From NCBI GenBank assembly GCA_009746045.1, contig RPFO01000244.1, forward strand, positions 62,001-126,000: a stretch of 64,000 bases of DNA, given 5' to 3'. Every line of letters begins with the position of its first letter. The first letter of the stretch is position 1. This DNA comes from Mesostigma viride (Eukaryota > Streptophyta > Mesostigmatophyceae > Mesostigmatales > Mesostigmataceae). A program made the translations under genes and the position numbers. The notes under the pieces are model-generated. The model worked only from the letters and a program-made list of their open reading frames with translations. It was not told where the DNA came from and did not search any database. Positions 56,938 through 64,000 of this stretch are shown in pieces.

Positions 56938-57888
56938 ATCGGTCACTCACAGCAGTTTATTCCCACCCCAGCAGGGCCCCTCCCTCACATCCGGCTGCAA
57001 AATCTGCTTGATGTCGCTTCTCTCTAGAATAAGCCGCACAGCCCTGATGCGAGCAAACGGCTCGCCATCATACTGTCGCTCACTGATGCTTTATACGCGC
57101 TTTCCGTAAGATGAAAACATGACGGAAAAGAGAGACTCGGGGAAAGGGGATACGGTGAAATACTTGTCTGCTACCGGCCGGGGTTTCAACAGCGAAGAAA
57201 TTCGCACCTGAATGTGCACATACCACTCCGTCACGTCGACAACGGTCTTGCATCGCAATCGTTTCACAGACGCGGCAGCAAAAATTGCTGGCGGCATTGA
57301 CATGCTCGCCGCAGTTAACGAACGTGCGGAGGTCCGTTTTAGCCCCTGACGCCACGGCGTCTTTGATGCCAAGAACGCCTGCAAAAGACACGATATCGGG
57401 CACAAAAGCACTTAAAAACGGATTACGGGTCTGCGACGCCTGGCCCAGCCTAGAAATTGGATTAAAAATCGCGCCAGCTCGGTTAAAGCAAACTGAGCCG
57501 GTAATGAAAAAAGTGCTTCGGTCAAGGCCTTAAAAACTAAAAAATGCGTCGGTTAGTGTCAAAAACCAGATGTTAGGGCGACTTTCATCGGGAAAATTTT
57601 TTGCTGCAGGTAGGTGGGGTCGAGAGAAAATCGGCGACAAAACAGGCACCCACCTGTGAATGACGCCAAAATGCCGAAGGACTCCGCAGAATTTGTGGCG
57701 AAAAAAAATAACGGCAAGTAATATATGACCCTAGGAGCATACACTAAAATTTCCAGCCTCGATACTGCCTTTTTATTCGCTAGCCATTCTTAGCTATCCT
57801 GACCAGAATGGCCGATGAATGGTTGATAATTTCCTCGGGGATTGAAAGGAAATACCTGCTGCACACCTTGTGACATCGGTTGTGACAC
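56938..57888. other. Region without a recognised gene
   Basis: Minus-strand frames at 57080-57411 contain a Cys-rich stretch (NCGEHVNAASNFCCRVCE), but two frames overlap and neither has a recognisable domain. Nothing else is supported. Confidence 0.35.
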
Positions 57889-57900
57889 CCATGTCTCAAC

Positions 57901-58155
57901 ATGTTTGTAGTTGGTGTCTCGGTGTCTCAGAAACTCGTGGTCCGCATTGAGTGGGTGTCACGGTGTCACGACATCTGATTGGCCCGGTTCAGATTCGCCC
58001 CAAATTAAAAAAAAAAAAAAAACGAATTAAAAAAAATTAAAAAAAAAACGAATCTGAACCGGGCCAATCAGATGTCGTGACACCGTGACACCCACTCAAT
58101 GCGGACCACGAGTTTCTGAGACACCGAGACACCAACTACAAACCAACTACAAACA
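57901..58155. repeat. Foldback repeat with arms of about 100 bp
   Basis: 57901-57997 and 58049-58155 are inverted copies, identical apart from an 11-bp internal duplication (AACCAACTACA) in the right arm, around a 51-bp A-rich spacer. The arms contain GGTGTCACGGTGTCAC, the octamer of the nearby satellites. It could be a foldback element or make a long hairpin RNA. Confidence 0.9.
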
Positions 58156-58407
58156 TGTCGAGACACCGTGACACCGTGCGCTTTCACCCCGAATTCACGA
58201 GAGCGGCAGCGATGGTGATCGCTGCCAAATGAGGTAACATGGGCTAAACAACTCGGGCAGACCGGGCTGGCGTGACATCCCGGTCTGCCATGTTTTATTC
58301 CCCCACACATGGCGTGGGGATCTACGTTTGCCATCTGCCAACGTAGAAATAGATGGGGAGGGGGGGGGACAAATGATGTTTGCAACATTGCCCAGTTGAC
58401 ATAGCCA

Positions 58408-58784
58408 TGGCGAGACCCGGCGTTTTCATGGAGCCCAGTGCGGGGGCGCTGGGTTGGCAGGTTTTGGGAATGTTCTTCTTGCTATTACTCCTGGGCGTCG
58501 TCGTGTTCAATATGATGGCGAGGCGCGGGGTCCGGTTATCTGCAGCCGCCGTGTTGGCGAAATGCACCCAGGATTCGTCCTTGGCTGCGGCACTTTGCAG
58601 GGACTGGGACTGTGGTTGTGGCCGCCATTGTTTGAGAAGCGTGCATTTCGAGGAGCTCAGGACGATGAGGACCGACATGTGGTCTAAGAAGCCTGCGGAT
58701 CGGAAAGAGTTTATAAAGAACCAGCTTTTTCAGGCCGGCCAGCGAGAAACTGAAATCCCGGCAAGTGATTTCATGACAAAGTGA
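58408..58784 (+). pseudogene. Relic 5' exon of a second DUF7869-type transposon protein
   Basis: The frame from MARPGVFMEPSAG contains a hydrophobic helix (VLGMFFLLLLLGVVVF) and then CGCGRHCLRSVHFEELRTMR...RKEFIKNQLF. That layout parallels the CGPTCGEHC region at residues about 93-130 of the 4085-9253 protein. The 3' flank at 58811-58860 (AAGTGAGACAACTATTCC, GGACGCATGG) matches the flank at 13865-13895 near the right end of the 11-kb transposon. The rest of the element is missing. Confidence 0.4.
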
Positions 58785-59059
58785 TTTTGATGGTTGCTTG
58801 CATGCATATTAAGTGAGACAACTATTCCTGGACGCATGGCGTGCCAACATATATAAGTTGTTACCAGATATTAATCACATGCCCTATTGAAGCGACGTTG
58901 GACCGCATAAACGAGGAATGGCTGAACTTGTCATGACCCGGCAAGGTACCTACACGCACAACAAGAATACATCAACATGAGACGATATATGGTGAGATGA
59001 CCGAGATGTATGGAGAAATGAATGTCTCTACTAGGATTATTATGAAGGTGTATACGTGG

Positions 59060-59265
59060 TATTTGCGGTGTCACGGTGTCACGGTGTCACGGTGTCACGG
59101 TGTCACGGTGTCACGGTGTCAGAAGCATAGGTAAAACTTGCAATGACCCATTGAATACATCATCCCCATTAATAATCACTGCATACCTGCAAAGATGTGT
59201 GTTTATATGCATTTTGAGGTGTCACGGTGTCACGGTGTCACGATGTCACGGTGTCACGGGTCCTA
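59060..59265. repeat. (GGTGTCAC)n octamer runs
   Basis: Two runs (59066-59119 and 59217-59262) of the same octamer as 52619-53335 in the opposite orientation. They are separated by about 100 bp of unique AT-rich DNA. Confidence 0.9.
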
Positions 59266-59375
59266 TGAACTTCCCCTTCCTCAGAGACTTAAGTGGAAAC
59301 TTTAAATTCAATAAAATACAACTTTTCAAAATGAACTACAAATTGCGTGTTCTAGTACAAATCCAGACGAGCTTA

Positions 59376-59519
59376 GGGGAGGGAGGGAGGGGGGAGGGGA
59401 GGGGGACTGGGAGGGAGGAGGGAGGAGGAGGGGAGGGAGGAGGGAGGGAGGAGGGAGGGAGGGAGGGAGGGAGGGAGGGAGGGAGGGAGGAGGAGGGAGG
59501 GAGGGAGGGTATGTATGAC

Positions 59520-59587
<68 letters not shown>

Positions 59588-59627
59588 TCTGGTGCGTTGC
59601 GTGCTGCGTGCGTGCGTCCGTGCGTGC

Positions 59628-59718
<91 letters not shown>

Positions 59719-59820
59719 CTACGTGTATGCATGGGTGGGTGGATACATGTGTATGTGTGTGTGGGTGGGTGGGTAAGGGATCGACGTGTGTGTGTGTATG
59801 TGTGTGTGTGTGTGTGCTTC
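59376..59820. repeat. (GGGA)n and (GTGC)n arrays with GT-rich end
   Basis: GGGA/GGA (59376-59508) is followed by GTGC (59519-59718), then GGGT and TGTG repeats to 59818. The left border carries the same unique sequence as the array at 52048-52501, inverted. Confidence 0.95.
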
Positions 59821-59829
59821 TCTGCTTAG

Positions 59830-60088
59830 GCGTTGGAGCACACGCATGCACTGGAGGAAGGGGGTGATGAAAACCCAGACCAACTGTCGCACCCACCCCT
59901 CCACCTTCACCAAGCGTAAGGCCAAGCGTGCCATGGGGGTAGGGTAGCGGACGCAAGTCACCAACGTCAGGGTGCTCACCAGGCTGGTGGATGAGAAGAT
60001 GGGGGGCAGGCCCCTGTCAGATGCAGAGAAGAAGAAAAGGAAAAGGATGCAGCAGGGCCGTGAGAACGTGCCCCGGGTGTGGCATTAG
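59830..60088 (+). pseudogene. Possible terminal exon with an in-frame TAG
   Basis: After GTGTGCTTCTCTGCTTAG (acceptor) a frame reads MKTQTNCRTHPSTFTKRKAKRAMGVG, a TAG, then RTQVTNVRVLTRLVDEKMGG and a Lys/Arg-rich end (SDAEKKKRKRMQQGREN) with a stop at 60086. It is basic and protein-like but unrecognised. It may be distantly related to the exon at 55812-55988, which also follows a microsatellite-filled intron. Confidence 0.3.
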
Positions 60089-60261
60089 CCACTATATAGC
60101 TAGCTAGCTGGCTAGAGGTGTGTTATTAATGCATTGTACTATAGGCATGTGCCCCCAAGTATGCCTTCCTGCATTGTAAATATGATGCATAATGTAATGA
60201 TGTGTTGTTTGGAACCTTCTGTACACCAAGGTGGAATGATTGCCATGAAACCCTTGTAAGA

Positions 60262-60807
60262 ACAATAGAAAGCTGCTTTTTCTGTGGTATTTATGCTAGC
60301 ATCTGTCACCAATTTGTCATCCAACCAGCCTGAAGCTTTGTGGGCAGGCTGCATGGGATGTGTTTCGAACATGTGCCAAGTTCTAGCTCCAACTGAGTCC
60401 ACTTGGGTCTTATATATGTGCAAACCTATGATGAAATACTTGGAAAACACTGAAAAACTGCATTTTGGGGGTATTTATGCTAGCATTTGTCACCAATTTG
60501 TCATCCAACCAGCCTGAAACTTTGTGGGCATGCTGCATGGGATGTGTTTAGAACATGTGCAAAGTTCCAGGCCCAACTGAGTTCATTTGGTGTCATTATG
60601 TATGCATATGTGTGATAAAACCCTTAAAAAACCATGAAAAACTGCATTTTTTGGGTATTTATGCTAGCATTTGTCACCAATTTGTCATCCAACCAGCCTG
60701 AAACTTTGTGGGCATGCTGCATGGGATGTGTTTAGAACATGTGCAAAGTTCCAGGCCCAACTGAGTTCATTTGGTGTCATTATGTATGCATATGTGTGAT
60801 AAAACCC
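60262..60807. repeat. 184-bp tandem repeat (left part)
   Basis: Three units are marked by TATTTATGCTAGCAT.TGTCACCAATTTG and AACTGAGTTCATTTGG. The third is cut by TTAA element 3 and completed at 62541-62740. Confidence 0.9.
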
Positions 60808-60811
60808 TTAA

Positions 60812-62536
60812 CTCGTCGTCTGTCTCTGGTCCTCTACGGAGGACTGAGTTGAACTCAGTCCTCTCTAGAGGACCGAGTTTTTGGGTTTCGTAGAAAATTC
60901 GCCCCGGTCAGAATGTTTGACAAAAAATTTCTCTCAAAATTTATTCAAATACTACGTGAAAAGATCTTTCTTGGACATATTTTTGGGATTTTTTTGGATT
61001 TGGTATGAGCGGCTAAATGTACGGTCAAAGTACAGGTGGTAAGGGTACTTTTCCACGTGAAACGCGAGTTCCGGAAATGCACGACCTAGCCATGGCGGCT
61101 CGCGCCCATGCATGCAGTTTACGTTTGCGGACGAGTTAGCTGTCCAAACTCAGGAAATAGATTTAACATGCTCTAAAGATGATAAAAATCAATTTTTAGC
61201 TCGCGGGGATGCGATTTACCCGGTGTCGGCACTGTTCTTGCTGGAAAAAACTGCGATAAGGCAGGTTGACGGAATTGATGACTGCGCTTGCTTTCCGGCG
61301 CAATTTCAATGGCTGATAGGTTTCTTTCTACATTTTAACATGCATTGTATTAGAATAAATTGAGTGACAGTATAGATTTGATGATTTCGACCATTCTGTC
61401 ACGTCATGGTCTATGTGCCGCAAAGTGCCACTTTTGCGGGCACCGCCTGGGCCAAGGTAACGCCAGCCGTGCCAGGTAAAGCCGGATAATCGTTGCCTCT
61501 TCGTTTCTTGATGTTCGTACATGAGTTTAAGCTTGCGAGGCGTTGTCAGGTTCAAGTCTCGATGCTCTTTCTTGACCGTTGCCTGCCCCTCTCTAAAACC
61601 CCCTTTTCAGATGATGTTAGCAGGCATTTGCCTTAACCCAGTGTAGTTGTGCAGGGTTTTAGGAGCTGTGCAGGTTTCAACACCTTCATAGATGTTAGTT
61701 ATTCTTTTGCTACGTTCATACTGCATGATTGTGTGGCCACGGGCTGCGTCAAGGGTGCATTCAAGCTTTTACGGGTGAGTGAAAAGTCTTGGTGACAAAC
61801 CACTGCCATCATGTGCCAGCAACTATGTTGGCCACATCATGGCAAGGAAAAACAGTTATAGCCATATCTATTGTTGTTAGAAACAGTGGAAATATGCTTA
61901 ACCTACCCATTATATTGGTGGTTGACACTTATAACATAACCCTTTGTTGGTAGGTATCCAAGCCCATTCCCTACATGGATGCATAGGCTCTCACTGCATG
62001 ATAAGGTATGATATACCTGAAGTATGATGATGCAAGTGTGTTGTCCTGTAATGCTTGAAGGGAAATGAGTTGATTGGGATGGTTGGTGGCCACGGTGATG
62101 TGTTACTAGTATGACCGCACTTACATGCTAGCAAAGTTAGCAAAAGCCCCATTCCTCTCCTGAGGACTGAGAGTTTTTTAATTGTTTCAGGCAGTTGCAG
62201 TGGCCAAATCGAGCCCAGTTTTTTGCCACGTTTCAAGAACAATATTGTTTACATGCCTATATTTTTTCTTCATGCACCAGGATTTGATTGAATTTTTCCC
62301 ACTCGTTCTTATCCCGAAAAATGCAAATTCGCGAGGGGGTGCCCAACGTCCGTGTAATTTTCAGGTGTTCGGGTCAAGTTTTCACATATGCAGTATTTTT
62401 GCCAACAAAATGACATCTAGTACACCCCCGATCCACATCAAAACATTTGGGATGGACCCCCCACCTAGTCGCTACACGCGGTTGAAAATTGTCAACTCAG
62501 TCCTCCTGTGAGGACTGAGTTGGGACAGACGACGAG
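60812..62536. mobile_element. TTAA-flanked DNA element 3 (piggyBac-like, non-autonomous)
   Basis: TTAA at 60808-60811 and 62537-62540 bounds inverted ends CTCGTCGTCTGTC. Just inside each end is a perfect hairpin: AGGACTGAGTT-G-AACTCAGTCCT on the left and AACTCAGTCCTC-CTGT-GAGGACTGAGTT on the right. The neighbouring tandem unit (60620-60631, ACCCTTAAAAAA) shows the uninterrupted site, proving insertion at TTAA. No transposase is encoded. Positions 61010-61560 are related in inverse to 50640-51130 of element 2. Confidence 0.85.
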
Positions 62537-62540
62537 TTAA

Positions 62541-62740
62541 AAAACCATGAAAAACTGCATTTTTTGGGTATTTATGCTAGCATTTGTCACCAATTTGTCA
62601 TCCAACCAGCCTGAAACTTTGTGGGCATGCTGCATGGGATGTGTTTAGAACATGTGCAAAGTTCCAGGCCCAACTGAGTTTATTTGATGTCATTATATAT
62701 GCATACATGCCAGAAAGTGCTGAAAATACGGTATTTTTTG
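62541..62740. repeat. 184-bp tandem repeat (right part)
   Basis: Continues the unit interrupted by the TTAA element, then grades into the 29-bp satellite through GGTATTTTTTGCTAGCACCCCCCC. Confidence 0.85.
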
Positions 62741-64000
62741 CTAGCACCCCCCCTAGGTATTTATGCATGCCAGCACCCCCCCTAGGTATTTATGCATGCC
62801 AGCACCCCCCCCTAGGTATTTATGCATGCCAGCACCCCCCCCCTAGGTATTTATGCATGCCAGCACCCCCCCCTAGGTATTTATGCATGCCAGCACCCCC
62901 CCTAGGTATTTATGCATGCCAGCACCCCCATTCTTGGTTAATAACGTCAACGTCCTTGCTGCTTCTTTTGGTGCTTGATCTGCCTTGGTGTCGTGCCTCC
63001 GTTTGGTGGCCGGTGGTCACGGGATGCACAAACGGGAACGCTATCAGTTTTCGTCCACCCGCCGCCGCTGCCCCAGGCCGGCCCCCTGTTTCCAAGAAAA
63101 AAAGAAAAAAAGGTACGAATGGCAGCCCCCCCCCTAGGTATTTATGCATGCCAGCACCCCCCCTAGGTTTTTATGCATGCCAGCACCCCCCCCTCGGTAT
63201 TTATGCATGCCAGCACCCCCCCCTCGGTATTTATGCATGCCAGCACCCCCCCTAGGTATTTATGCATGCCAGCACCCCCCCTAGGTATTTATGCATGCCA
63301 GCACCCCCCCTAGGTATTTATGTGCACATGCCAGCACCCCCCCCTCGGTATTTATGCATGCCAGCACCCCCCCTAGGTATTTATGCATGCCAGCACCCCC
63401 CCCTAGGTAATTATGCTTGCCAGCACCCCCCCTAGGTATTTATGCATGCCAGCACCCCCCCTAGGTATTTATGCATGCCAGCCCCCCCCCTAGGTATTTA
63501 TGCATGCCAGCACCTCCCCCTAGGTATTTATGCATGCCAGCACCCCCCCTAGGTATTTATGCATGCCAGCACCCCCCCTAGGTATTTATGCATGCCAGCA
63601 CCCCCATTCTTGGTTAATAACGTCAACGTCCTTGCTGCTTCCTTTGGTGCTTGATCTGCCTTGGTGTCGTGCCTCCGTTTGGTGGCCGGTGGTCACGGGA
63701 TGCACAAACGGGAACGCTATCAGTTTTCGTCCACCCGCCGCCGCCGCCCCAGGCCGGCCCCCTGTTTCCAAGAAAAAAAGAAAAAAAGGTACGAATGGCA
63801 GCCCCCCCCCTAGGTATTTATGCATGCCAGCACCCCCCCTAGGTTTTATGCATGCCAGCACCCCCCCTCGGTATTTATGCATGCCAGCACCCCCCCTAGG
63901 TTTTATGCATGCCAGCACCCCCCCTAGGTATTTATGCATGCCAGCACCCCCCCTAGGTATTTATGCATGCCAGCACCCCCCCTAGGTATTTATGCATGCC
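62741..64000. repeat. 29-bp satellite with a 680-bp higher-order repeat, running off the window
   Basis: The monomer TATTTATGCATGCCAGCACC plus CCCCCTAGG is repeated dozens of times with variable C-run length. A unique segment of about 200 bp (62930-63130, from CATTCTTGGTTAATAACGTC to GAAAAAAAGGTACGAATGG) recurs at 63605-63800, giving a higher-order period of about 675 bp. Open frames here are repeat artefacts. Confidence 0.95.

Noticed and set aside
55812-56946. Thr-His-Pro-Pro and Ser-Leu-Thr-His repeat proteins of about 300 aa
   Set aside because: Translations of tetranucleotide arrays. Only the last 59 codons at 55812-55988 look protein-like and are listed separately.
62741-64000. CRISPR-like array of 29-bp repeats
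   Set aside because: Monomers are directly adjacent with only variable C-runs between them; there are no spacers and no cas genes.

Overview
The window looks like nuclear DNA of a eukaryotic microalga, most likely a green alga with a large, repeat-rich genome. One complete spliced host gene is recognisable (36974-43351). It encodes a plastid-targeted drug/metabolite (EamA-type) transporter with a green-type transit peptide, GT-AG introns and no signal-peptide prefix. AATAAA-like signals, rather than the TGTAA of core chlorophytes, follow several units. This would suit a prasinophyte (Cymbomonas/Pyramimonas-like) genome, but the species is inference. There is no bacterial operon structure, CRISPR array or rRNA.

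Layout. 1-2185: no recognised gene, short tandem repeats. 2184-14739: two minus-strand ORF pieces flank an 11.2 kb DNA transposon (2890-14133) bounded by a perfect 27-bp inverted repeat. Its two divergent genes are a 1722-aa transposase-like protein (DUF7869-like core) and a PHD-finger/polyQ protein, separated by promoter-like repeats and a 149-bp satellite. 15126-21025: a Copia-type insertion with an abnormal head-to-head structure, bounded by a 5-bp target duplication. 21063-23365: a minus-strand ORF broken by a 1.3 kb hAT-like element with a perfect 8-bp duplication. 23536-34398: a LINE 3' tail split by a 10.3 kb PAT-type (DIRS order, tyrosine-recombinase) retrotransposon with A1-ORFs-B1-A2-B2 repeats. 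That element itself carries a gag-only Copia element (27426-30073) and a TTAA-flanked DNA element (31339-33625). 34399-34945: a pentanucleotide array.

36974-43351: the transporter gene, six exons, with exon-edge duplications in its introns and a 0.5 kb pentanucleotide array in intron 5. 43796-49330: tandem duplications and a nest of LINE ORF1 and 3'-tail fragments. 49645-51342: a second TTAA-flanked element. 52048-53330 and 55990-60088: large tetranucleotide and 8-bp satellites, a 100-bp-arm foldback, a relic exon of a second DUF7869-type element and two possible terminal exons. 53652-54585: a minus-strand exon with one in-frame TGA. 60262-64000: 184-bp and 29-bp tandem repeats, the former split by a third TTAA-flanked element (60812-62536).

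Most of the window is therefore a nested transposon landscape in which insertion order can be read from target duplications and empty-site reconstructions. The most unusual items are the head-to-head Copia dimer, the giant transposon whose two proteins both contain repeat tracts open in every frame, the splice-edge echoes in the transporter introns, and LINE 3' ends that finish in a small hairpin followed by a microsatellite.
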